DNA of 11,474 nucleotides, taken from contig DAOWNX010000011.1 of assembly GCA_030642335.1 (NCBI GenBank), positions 1-11,474 on the forward strand, given 5' to 3'. Under the pieces are notes generated by a model. The model was not told where the DNA came from, searched no databases, and was given only the letters and a program-made list of their open reading frames with translations. The stretch is from Caldisericota bacterium (GTDB lineage Bacteria; Caldisericota; Caldisericia; Caldisericales; Caldisericaceae). Position 1 is the stretch's first letter, and every line of letters begins with the position of its first letter. Shown here piece after piece: positions 1 to 5,949 of the stretch. The translations under genes and the position numbers were made by a program.

Positions 1-2
1 CC

Positions 3-713
3 GTATGCGGATCGATTCCTTCTGCTCCAACCGGGCTTTCAGCAACAGCTGTAAGCAGTAGTGAAATATCATTAACATGGACAGATAATAGTGATAATGA
101 AGATGGGTTTAAGATAGAGAGAAAGGAAGCCGGTGGAACATATTCTGTTCTTGCAACCGTTGGGACTGGCGTTACTTCCTACGACAATATATTCCTTCTA
201 CCTAACACAACTTATTATTACAGGATAAGGGCATATAGCTCTCTGGGATACTCTGATTATTCAAATGAAGTTTCTGCTGCAACTCCACCTAAAATAGAAC
301 AGATAATAATACGCTTGTACATTGATAATCCGAATATGTATATAAATGAAGTAAAACAGGAAATAGATCCGGGAAGAGGAACAAAGCCTGTTATTATTGC
401 AAAATGGGCAAGGACAGTTGTCCCGATTAGAGCAATTGTTGAAGGTTTAGGAGGAACGATTGCCTGGGACGGTACAGCAAGAAAAGTAACAATTCAGTTT
501 AAAAGTACAATAATTGAACTATGGATAGATAATCCAAAGGCAAAAGTCAATGGAACAGGAGAATGGATAGATAATGATAATCACAATGTAAAACCCATTA
601 TTATAAATGATAGAACAATGCTTCCAATCCGGTTTGTTACAGAAAATCTTGGTTGTCTTGTAGAATGGGAAGGAGTTAGAAGGGAAATAAAAATAACCTA
701 CCCAAAGCCATAA
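3..713 (+). CDS. C-terminal part of a surface/secreted protein: fibronectin type III domain plus copper amine oxidase N-terminal-like domain
   Basis: The frame is open from the left edge, so the start and any signal peptide lie outside the window. About 236 codons are visible. Codons about 6-99 read as an Fn3 domain: it opens PSAPTGLSA, has a conserved ISLTW strand, and ends YYYRIRAYSSLGYSDYSNE followed by a proline linker. Codons about 101-236 match the Cu_amine_oxidN1 fold (PF07833), with its two hallmark half-repeats: VPIRAI...GGTIAWDG...VTI (from nt 420) and LPIRFV...GCLVEWEG...IKI (from nt 621). In such proteins this domain is usually an extracellular stalk or wall-associated module rather than a copper enzyme, so no catalytic role is inferred. 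It could be an S-layer, adhesion or glycan-degrading protein; the missing N-terminus would decide. The gene points toward dnaA and ends just before a strong terminator. Confidence 0.85.
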   Translation, partial: VCGSIPSAPTGLSATAVSSSEISLTWTDNSDNEDGFKIERKEAGGTYSVLATVGTGVTSYDNIFLLPNTTYYYRIRAYSSLGYSDYSNEVSAATPPKIEQIIIRLYIDNPNMYINEVKQEIDPGRGTKPVIIAKWARTVVPIRAIVEGLGGTIAWDGTARKVTIQFKSTIIELWIDNPKAKVNGTGEWIDNDNHNVKPIIINDRTMLPIRFVTENLGCLVEWEGVRREIKITYPKP

Positions 714-740
714 TTAATCAAAAAGAATTTATAAGCCTTG

Positions 741-770
741 AAGGCGCGAGAAAAATCTCGCGCCTTTTTT
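741..770 (+). terminator. Intrinsic (Rho-independent) terminator after the Fn3/copper-amine-oxidase-like gene
   Basis: An 11-bp perfect stem, AAGGCGCGAGA (741-751) pairing with TCTCGCGCCTT (756-766), closes an AAAA loop and runs directly into a T tract (765-770). It is the most GC-rich patch in an otherwise AT-rich spacer and starts 28 bp after the stop codon at 711-713. It should stop transcription running toward dnaA and the origin. Confidence 0.93.
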
Positions 771-928
771 CATTAAAACTTTACTTTTTAAGCTTCGGAA
801 AATAATTTCACAAATTTAAACCGAAAAGAGGAAGCTAAATAATTTTATCATCATTGCTTTTAAAAACGGCAAGAAAAAATTTTATTTGATAAAATCTTTA
901 GAGATATTTATTTTTTTCCACTTAGCTG

Positions 929-934
929 TATAAT
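929..934 (+). promoter_or_regulatory. Probable -10 element of the dnaA promoter
   Basis: A perfect TATAAT sits 29 bp before the dnaA start codon, which would give a short leader of about 22 nt. No good -35 hexamer lies 16-18 bp upstream; the region is only T/A-rich (for example ATTTAT at 906-911). A degenerate DnaA-box-like sequence, TTTTCCACT (914-922, two mismatches to TTATCCACA), lies just upstream and could serve autoregulation, but this is weak. The rest of 771-928 holds only AT-rich sequence and a small inverted repeat (AGCTTC 791-796, GAAGCT 831-836). Confidence 0.4.
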
Positions 935-963
935 AAAATGTAAATTAAAGGGGTGGAGCATAT

Positions 964-2274
964 ATGAATATATGGGAAAAAGCATTAAACGAATTAAAAG
1001 AACACCTTAGCGTGCCAACATTTGAAACATGGTTTCGCAAAATTGAGCTCGAAAAAGAAACAGCTAATGCAGTTACACTGAATGCTCCATCGGAGTTCGT
1101 AAAAGAATGGCTGGAAACAAAATACAAATCTCTCATCGAAAGTACCCTTTCAGGGTTAAAAAATAAAGATGTAAAAGTAGAAATTGTTGTGGGAGAAAAG
1201 GAAAAGGGGTCTCCGCAGAAAATTGTTATTAATAACTTGACTCTGAAAAAGCGCTACTCCTTTGAAAACTTTGTTGTTGGAAATGGGAACAAGCTCGCTT
1301 ATGCAGCCTCCACGGCTGTAGCCAAAAACCCAGGTACAGCATATAACCCCTTATACATATATGGAGGAGTAGGTCTAGGGAAAACACATCTTTTGCAAGC
1401 AATTTCTCACTACCTATTAAGGAACTTTAGTGATTTGAAAATCATCTATACTACCACAGAAAAATTTACAAACGAAGTAATTTATGCTATCCAAAATGCG
1501 CGTAGTAACAGCCAGCTGATAGACCGTTTTCACAAACAGTACCGTTCTGTAGACGTGTTGCTTATTGACGATATTCAATTCCTTGCAGGGAAGGAACGTA
1601 CCCAAGAAGAATTTTTTCATACGTTTAATTCACTACACGATGCAGGTAAACAGGTCGTGATTACATCTGATTGTCTTCCAAAAGAAATAGCAACCCTCCA
1701 GGAAAGGCTTTTAACCCGTTTCGAATGGGGTCTTGTAGCAGATATACAGCCTCCGGATTTTGAAACAAGAGTGGCAATCTTAAAAAAGAAAGCAGAGCTA
1801 GAAAATATTAGCGTGCCAGATGACGTCCTTTTTTATGTAGCAAAGAATATCTTTTCCAATATCCGTGAATTAGAGGGAGCATTAGTCAGGTTGGTTGCAT
1901 CCGCATCATTAACAAATGAAGAGATTACTCTTGCGTTTGCAACGAAAATACTATCAAACGTAATTCAGACTAACAACGAACCTATTACAATAAAGAGGAT
2001 TAAAAAAGTTGTTTCTGAATATTTCAATACCTCTGAGGCCGCACTAGATGAAAGAAAAAGATCACAAGATATTGTAATACCAAGACAAATTGCAATGTAC
2101 CTTGCAAGACAACTTACTGATTCATCCTTCCCATTGATTGGAAGCTCCTTTGGTGGGAGAGATCATACTACGGTAATGCACGCTTGTGCTAAGATAGGAA
2201 AAGAAGCTGAAAAACAAGAGACAATGAAAGCATTAATAGAAGATATTACAAAAAAACTCAAGTCTGGGAATTAA
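964..2274 (+). CDS. dnaA: Chromosomal replication initiator protein DnaA
   Basis: This AAA+ ATPase binds DnaA boxes, forms a filament at oriC and melts the origin. The 436-residue product shows all hallmarks. Domain I (about 1-80) begins MNIWEKALNELKE and includes the TFETWF motif. The linker is very short (about 80-95). The AAA+ core has Walker A GGVGLGKT (134-141), Walker B LLIDDI (199-204), sensor I ITSD (233-236), the LLTRFEWGL box carrying the arginine-finger region (249-257), and sensor II NIRELEGAL (299-307). Domain IV has the DNA-binding signature GGRDHTTVMHA (397-407). The ATG at 964 is preceded by AAAGGGGTGGAG (947-958). Length is near the family norm, slightly short because domain II is almost absent. 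DnaA-box-like sequences begin directly after the stop, so it is linked to its own target origin. Confidence 0.99.
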   Translation: MNIWEKALNELKEHLSVPTFETWFRKIELEKETANAVTLNAPSEFVKEWLETKYKSLIESTLSGLKNKDVKVEIVVGEKEKGSPQKIVINNLTLKKRYSFENFVVGNGNKLAYAASTAVAKNPGTAYNPLYIYGGVGLGKTHLLQAISHYLLRNFSDLKIIYTTTEKFTNEVIYAIQNARSNSQLIDRFHKQYRSVDVLLIDDIQFLAGKERTQEEFFHTFNSLHDAGKQVVITSDCLPKEIATLQERLLTRFEWGLVADIQPPDFETRVAILKKKAELENISVPDDVLFYVAKNIFSNIRELEGALVRLVASASLTNEEITLAFATKILSNVIQTNNEPITIKRIKKVVSEYFNTSEAALDERKRSQDIVIPRQIAMYLARQLTDSSFPLIGSSFGGRDHTTVMHACAKIGKEAEKQETMKALIEDITKKLKSGN

Positions 2275-2308
2275 CTGTGGAAAACTATGTAGAAAAAATA
2301 ATTTTTTT

Positions 2309-2317
2309 TGTGGATAA
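2309..2317 (-). promoter_or_regulatory. DnaA box, perfect consensus
   Basis: TGTGGATAA on the + strand is the exact reverse complement of the TTATCCACA consensus. It lies 35 bp after the dnaA stop and in the same orientation as the next box. Confidence 0.9.
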
Positions 2318-2326
2318 GTTTTATGC

Positions 2327-2335
2327 TGTGGATAA
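2327..2335 (-). promoter_or_regulatory. DnaA box, perfect consensus (second copy)
   Basis: A second TGTGGATAA begins 18 bp after the first and in the same orientation. Two perfect 9-mers in a 27-bp stretch are very unlikely by chance and anchor the origin prediction. Confidence 0.9.
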
Positions 2336-2428
2336 TGTTGAAAAGATTGAAACTTACCAACAAACATATAAACAGTATTTTTTAATAAAAACCTACATAG
2401 AATAAACATTTGCACATAATACAGCGCC

Positions 2429-2443
2429 TTATTATTACTATTA
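2429..2443 (+). other. DnaA-trio-like trinucleotide run of the unwinding element
   Basis: The top strand reads TTA-TTA-TTA-CTA-TTA. Its complement, read 3' to 5', is AAT-AAT-AAT-GAT-AAT, which fits the published DnaA-trio pattern 3'-[G/A]A[T/A]-5' five times in register. A GC-rich patch (CAGCGCC, 2422-2428) and a degenerate DnaA box (2408-2416) sit immediately to the left, and an AT-rich tract (2444-2480) to the right. In an AT-rich spacer such a run could arise by chance, so the positional context carries most of the weight. Confidence 0.6.
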
Positions 2444-2495
2444 TGATATTTTAAATATTAAAGAGTAAAATAATAAAAATAAAGGAGTGGATAAG

Positions 2496-3611
2496 ATGAA
2501 AATAAAATTACCGAACAAAGAATTTTTGACAGCTTTAAACAATGTAGGAAAAGTAATTTCTTCCAAATCAATAGACCCTATTTTAAGTAACGTACTAATA
2601 CGTGTTGATGGTACTAATGTTACTTTTGTTGCTACAAATCTTGAGCAGGGAGTTAAAAATACAGTAAAAGGGGACATAGAAATTGAACCCGGCGAACCAA
2701 AAGAAACAGTATTACCGTTTGCTTTACTAAGAGAAATAATTTCAAAGTTTAATAATGAAGAACAAACAGAAATTTTAGTTAATAGCGATAAAGGAATAAT
2801 TAAACAGGGAACATCCGAGTATAAATTTAATTGTTTTAATGCAAATGCGTTTGCTCTACTACCAGAAATAGAGGAAAAAATAAAGATAACTATTCCTATG
2901 AAAATACTAAAAAAACTTACTGAAAATACAATATTTGCTACAGCTAAAAGAGAAGAAAGTAGAAAAGAGTTTAAAGGAATACTATTCGATTCTAAAGATA
3001 ATAATCTTAGATTTGTAGCTACTGATAGTACATGTCTTGCATTTAGTAACTTTCCAGTTGAGGGTGTTCAAGAGGAATTATTTATTATCCCATGGAAAGC
3101 GTTGGATATTTTAAATAAAGTTGAAATAAAAGAAGAAACGGTTGATATTATATCTGATAAAAACCAAATTTCTTTTAATACATCTAATGTTAATATTTTA
3201 TCCCTACTCATAAACGGCTCATTTCCTCCTTATGAAGCTGTTATTCCCAAAGAAGATGAATTTTATGCAGAAGTGCGTAAAGATGAACTCTTGCCTGCTT
3301 TAGATAGAGTAGAAGTACTTGCAAGGAGTAGCACAAAGAAAATAGTTCTAACATTTTCAGCAGGTAATCTAAATATAGAGGCTGTGCTACCTGAAATAAG
3401 CGAGGGAAAAGAGAGTGTTAAATTTGAAGGAACCGCAGAACTTTCTGTAATACTTCATGGAGAAAAACTAATTAATGGCATAAGCCATATAAACGATGAT
3501 ATAGTAGTGTTTGGAATGAACAGTTCCTTACATCCAATTAAAATTAAAGGGAAAAGTGATGATTCGTATCTTTATATTATTATGCCGCAGAAGAAAACCA
3601 CAACAATTTAA
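2496..3611 (+). CDS. dnaN: DNA polymerase III beta subunit (sliding clamp)
   Basis: DnaN forms the ring-shaped dimer that tethers DNA polymerase III and other replication and repair proteins to DNA. The product is 371 residues, normal for the family, and spans three clamp domains of about 120 residues. Recognisable pieces are the N-terminal MKIKLPNKEFLTALNNVGKV, the KEFKGILFDSKDNNLRFVATD segment typical of domain 2, and the C-terminal PIKIKG...YLYIIMPQK, matching the family ending PI.I.....Y.Y.imP. An in-frame GTG at 2487 would add three residues, but it lies inside the Shine-Dalgarno sequence AAAGGAG (2481-2487). ATG 2496 with 8-bp spacing is therefore the likely start. The stop overlaps the recF start (TAATG). 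Confidence 0.97.
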   Translation: MKIKLPNKEFLTALNNVGKVISSKSIDPILSNVLIRVDGTNVTFVATNLEQGVKNTVKGDIEIEPGEPKETVLPFALLREIISKFNNEEQTEILVNSDKGIIKQGTSEYKFNCFNANAFALLPEIEEKIKITIPMKILKKLTENTIFATAKREESRKEFKGILFDSKDNNLRFVATDSTCLAFSNFPVEGVQEELFIIPWKALDILNKVEIKEETVDIISDKNQISFNTSNVNILSLLINGSFPPYEAVIPKEDEFYAEVRKDELLPALDRVEVLARSSTKKIVLTFSAGNLNIEAVLPEISEGKESVKFEGTAELSVILHGEKLINGISHINDDIVVFGMNSSLHPIKIKGKSDDSYLYIIMPQKKTTTI

Positions 3612-4648
3612 TGGAAATTAGTTCTCTTCATATTGAGAATTTTAGGTCTTTTAAAAAAAGCGAGTTTAATTTTTCTTCTTTTTACAATATTGTTACTGGT
3701 AAAAACAGTACCGGGAAAACAACAATACTTGAGTCGATATATTTAGCATCTTCAGGGAAATCCTTTATTACTAGTCATCTGTTAAATTGTGTGAGTTTTA
3801 ATAAACAGTATTTTTTTATCTCCCTTATTTTTCAGGATAGTTTAAAGAAAAAAAATATCGATATTTTAATTGGAAATGGGAAAAAAGAAATACAGTTAAA
3901 CCATAAAAAAGCAAAAGGGTTTTTTGAAATTATAGGAATGCTTCCAGTTATTTTTCTAAATTATAAAGTAGTGGATATTATAAAAGGTGGTCCTGAAAAA
4001 AGGAGAAATTTTTTAAATCACTGGTTAATTTTTACGGATTCTACATACTATTCCGAATTATCGAATTATTACACTCTTCTATACCAAAGAAACGCTCTAC
4101 TTAAAGGCATGGTTATATCTAGAGAACTCCTTTCTATTTTGTCTAATAAGATTATTCCGGTGGGACGAGTAATACAGCAGAAGAGAAAAGAAGCTGTTTC
4201 CTTGCTTAATGATATTGTGCAAAAAAACTTTTATAAAATTTCTGATAAAAATGTAAAAATAGAGTTTATTTATAACCCATCTCCAACCGAAAAATTATTA
4301 AAGGATGGGATGGAAAACACAGAAATACAAAGGAAACGAACACTTTTTGGTCCGCATCTTGATGAATTAGAAATTTTAATGGACGGCATCCAGGTAAGAG
4401 AGTTTAGCTCTTTAGGTGAGGCATATAGTATAGCCTTTGCAATGCGCTTTGCAGAAAAGGAAACTATTATGGAAAAAAGAGGGGAAGAACCAATACTTTT
4501 AATGGATGATTTTTTTTCTGATCTCGATGAAACACGCCGCAAAAATGTTTTGAGAATGACAGAAGACGGGCAAATATTTTTAACAACCCTGAATTTAAAT
4601 ATTATTCCTAAGGACGTACTCGATAAAGCAAAGATTATTTCATTATGA
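3611..4648 (+). CDS. recF: DNA replication and repair protein RecF
   Basis: RecF is an SMC-like ABC ATPase that binds gapped DNA and helps load RecA with RecO and RecR. The 345-residue product has Walker A GKNSTGKT (30-37) followed by the RecF-typical TILESIYLASSGKSF, the PEKRRNFLN element (128-136), FGPHLDELE (246-254), which fits the family GPHRDDL signature, Walker B ILLMDD (295-300) and a D-loop SDLD (303-306). The ABC signature region is divergent: it reads FSSLGEAYSIAFAMRFAE (265-282), where family members usually have S-x-G-Q. The start ATG overlaps the dnaN stop by one base (TAATG) and has no clear Shine-Dalgarno sequence, implying translational coupling. The 3' end overlaps the next gene by ATGA. 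Confidence 0.95.
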   Translation: MEISSLHIENFRSFKKSEFNFSSFYNIVTGKNSTGKTTILESIYLASSGKSFITSHLLNCVSFNKQYFFISLIFQDSLKKKNIDILIGNGKKEIQLNHKKAKGFFEIIGMLPVIFLNYKVVDIIKGGPEKRRNFLNHWLIFTDSTYYSELSNYYTLLYQRNALLKGMVISRELLSILSNKIIPVGRVIQQKRKEAVSLLNDIVQKNFYKISDKNVKIEFIYNPSPTEKLLKDGMENTEIQRKRTLFGPHLDELEILMDGIQVREFSSLGEAYSIAFAMRFAEKETIMEKRGEEPILLMDDFFSDLDETRRKNVLRMTEDGQIFLTTLNLNIIPKDVLDKAKIISL

Positions 4649-5202
4649 ATACTCTTAAATATATTTTAGACAGCGTTCTCCAAAAAAAGCAAATTTATGT
4701 CAAAATTAAAGGAAATCTTGCGCTTTTAAAGTGGGACGAGATTGTTGGTGAAAAACTTTCCAACTATACAACACCTATTTTTTATAAAGAAAATACAATT
4801 TTTATAGGAGTGATAAGTCCATTATTTATGCGAGAACTTACATTCATGAAAGCGGATATACTAAAGAAAATTAACGAAAGTATCCCAGATTCACCAATCA
4901 AAAATATTAAATTTAAATTAGTATCACAAATACAAAAGAAGGTAGGGAGAAGAGCCAAAGAAGATGAATATCTTTCTTATCAGGATATAAAACTTACACA
5001 AAGCGATATTGATTGGGTAAAATCTGTAGCGGATAGATTAAAGGTCGAGAGAGAGCTTAAAGAGAAATATGTTGAACTACTTACCTTTTATAAAAAAAAT
5101 GAGAGGTTAAAGGAGCAGTTAGGTTATAAGACATGCAAGAAATGTGGTGCTTTGTTTAAAGGTGATGGTCCACTTTGCCCTGTTTGCAAGATGAAGGACT
5201 AA
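4645..5202 (+). CDS. dciA: DUF721/DciA-family protein (probable helicase loader/operator) with C-terminal zinc ribbon
   Basis: DciA proteins are the common bacterial helicase-loading partners in lineages that lack DnaC/DnaI; this role here is inferred. The 185-residue product has an N-terminal DUF721 domain (about 1-95). It includes LLKWDEIVGEKLSNYTTPIFYKENTIFIGV (27-56), with the typical W..IVG..L......P....n.L.V pattern, and the FMRELTFMKADILKKIN helix (61-77). The domain is followed by a basic, helical stretch (about 97-160) and a four-cysteine knuckle: CKKC at 164-167 and CPVC at 178-181. The zinc ribbon and the long C-terminal extension go beyond a minimal DUF721 protein. The start ATG at 4645 overlaps the recF stop (ATGA), which places it in the dnaN-recF transcription unit, fitting a replication role. 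Confidence 0.82.
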   Translation: MNTLKYILDSVLQKKQIYVKIKGNLALLKWDEIVGEKLSNYTTPIFYKENTIFIGVISPLFMRELTFMKADILKKINESIPDSPIKNIKFKLVSQIQKKVGRRAKEDEYLSYQDIKLTQSDIDWVKSVADRLKVERELKEKYVELLTFYKKNERLKEQLGYKTCKKCGALFKGDGPLCPVCKMKD

Positions 5203-5218
5203 ACTGGAGAAAAAATGG

Positions 5219-5246
5219 TTGACTATTATTAAAGTTTTGATATAGT
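5219..5246 (+). promoter_or_regulatory. Sigma70-type promoter for the rpmH operon, with extended -10
   Basis: TTGACT (5219-5224) and TATAGT (5241-5246) are separated by 16 bp, and a TG dinucleotide one base before the -10 (5238-5239) makes an extended -10. Transcription would begin near 5253, about 22 nt before rpmH. No terminator is visible between dciA and this promoter, so read-through from the dnaN-recF-dciA unit may add to expression. Confidence 0.75.
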
Positions 5247-5274
5247 AAAATGTGAAATTTTAAGGAGGTTTTTT

Positions 5275-5409
5275 ATGAGAATAAATTATAAGCCGCATAA
5301 TAAGAAACGTGCTAGGCATTTTGGGTTCAGGGAAAGGATGAAATCGCCCGGTGGCAGAAGAATTTTAAGCAGAAGAAGAACAAAAAGTAGAATAAAGCTT
5401 TCAGTATAG
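5275..5409 (+). CDS. rpmH: 50S ribosomal protein L34
   Basis: This small ribosomal protein of the large subunit has 44 residues, the usual L34 length. The sequence begins MRINYKPHNKKRARHFGFRE and continues with RMKSPGGRRILSRRRTKSR. This fits the family pattern of a basic N-terminus, a HGFR.RM core (here HFGFRERM), then GR..L..RR.KGR. It is preceded by an excellent Shine-Dalgarno sequence TAAGGAGG (5261-5268) six bases before the ATG, and by its own promoter. It is the first gene of the conserved rpmH-rnpA-yidD-yidC-jag-mnmE group; rnpA starts two bases after its stop codon. Confidence 0.97.
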   Translation: MRINYKPHNKKRARHFGFRERMKSPGGRRILSRRRTKSRIKLSV

Positions 5410-5410
5410 A

Positions 5411-5734
5411 GTGAAATTGTGGGGAAGGCTTAAAGGAAAAGAGTTTAAAGATGTACTGGAAAACTCAAAGAAATACTTTGGGCATTTTATTGTTGTGTTT
5501 GTTTCGGATCGAACACAGGGAAAAGTTGGATTCATTGCATCTAAAAAAGTAGGGAATGCTGTAAAGCGAAATAGAGCGAAACGATTAATGAGAGAATCGT
5601 TTTTGAAAATTGAGGATAAACTATTGAAGGATAGAAGCTATGTTATTGTTGCAAAGAAAAGTATAACAACTGTTAAAATGCAGGATGTTTTAATAGATTT
5701 GTCAGGGATTTTAAGAAAGGAGTGTAAGGAATGA
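5411..5734 (+). CDS. rnpA: Ribonuclease P protein component
   Basis: RnpA is the protein cofactor of RNase P, which removes 5' leaders from pre-tRNAs. The 107-residue product has the family signature GNAVKRNRAKRLMRE (48-62) with the central RNR at 53-55. It also has the KVGFIASKKVG strand (38-48) and an N-terminal RLKGKEFKDVL matching the usual RL....F..V opening. The start is GTG at 5411, immediately after the rpmH stop (TAG-A-GTG). The same frame is closed by TAA at 5393-5395 and holds no other start codon before it, so GTG is the only early choice. No Shine-Dalgarno sequence is visible upstream, so translation probably depends on ribosomes finishing rpmH. The end overlaps yidD by ATGA. Confidence 0.95.
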   Translation: MKLWGRLKGKEFKDVLENSKKYFGHFIVVFVSDRTQGKVGFIASKKVGNAVKRNRAKRLMRESFLKIEDKLLKDRSYVIVAKKSITTVKMQDVLIDLSGILRKECKE

Positions 5735-5940
5735 AAACTTTTTTACTCTTCGTTCTTAAATTTTATAGACGTTATATTTCACCGTTAAAACCACCGACAT
5801 GCCGTTTTATCCCAACTTGCTCTGATTATGCAGTTCAAGCAGTTGAAAAATATGGGATAAAGAAAGGCGGATGGCTTGCGGTAAAAAGGGTATTGCGATG
5901 TAATCCTTTTTTCCCTGGAGGATATGACCCTGTTCCATAA
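5731..5940 (+). CDS. yidD: Membrane protein insertion efficiency factor YidD
   Basis: YidD is a small membrane-associated protein that improves YidC-dependent membrane protein insertion. The 69-residue product carries the whole family signature: an N-terminal amphipathic/hydrophobic helix (FLLFVLKFYRRYISP), the PPTCRFIPTCSDYA block with cysteines at 24 and 30, the KYGIKKGGWLAVKRVLRC block with Cys57, and the NPFFPGGYDPVP ending. The family more often has HPGG; here it is FPGG. The ATG overlaps the rnpA stop (ATGA) and is preceded by GAAAGGAGTG (5715-5724). The yidC Shine-Dalgarno sequence overlaps its stop codon. Confidence 0.96.
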   Translation: MKTFLLFVLKFYRRYISPLKPPTCRFIPTCSDYAVQAVEKYGIKKGGWLAVKRVLRCNPFFPGGYDPVP

Positions 5941-5949
5941 GGAGGATAT

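Larger units (their letters stand above)
2276..2480 (+). other. oriC: Predicted replication origin (oriC) in the dnaA-dnaN spacer
   Basis: The noncoding spacer between the dnaA stop and the dnaN ribosome binding site contains, left to right: a near-consensus DnaA box (TGTGGAAAA, 2276-2284), a poorer copy (TGTAGAAAA, 2288-2296), two perfect boxes TGTGGATAA (2309-2317 and 2327-2335), a degenerate box ATTTGCACA (2408-2416), a small GC-rich patch (2422-2428), a trinucleotide run TTATTATTACTATTA (2429-2443), and an AT-only or nearly AT-only tract to about 2480. Box cluster, GC patch, DnaA-trio-like repeat and AT-rich unwinding tract in this order match the layout described for Bacillus subtilis basal origin unwinding. 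That this is the active origin is inference. Confidence 0.8.

Noticed and set aside
791..836. Inverted repeat AGCTTC/GAAGCT with an inner TTCGG/CCGAA
   Set aside because: The two short stems compete and the loop is long; not enough for a structured leader or operator call.
914..922. DnaA box upstream of dnaA (TTTTCCACT)
   Set aside because: It has two mismatches to TTATCCACA in a T-rich stretch, so it is mentioned only as weak context for autoregulation.
2338..2381. Possible dnaN promoter in the origin spacer (TTGAAA and TATAAA-like hexamers)
   Set aside because: The available pairs have spacers of 14 or 23 bp, or poor hexamers, and the region is too AT-rich for such matches to mean much.
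4270..4542. Open frame of 90 codons on the minus strand within recF
   Set aside because: Its reading follows the complement of the RecF Walker B and signature region and is serine-rich, as expected for a shadow of AT-rich coding sequence.
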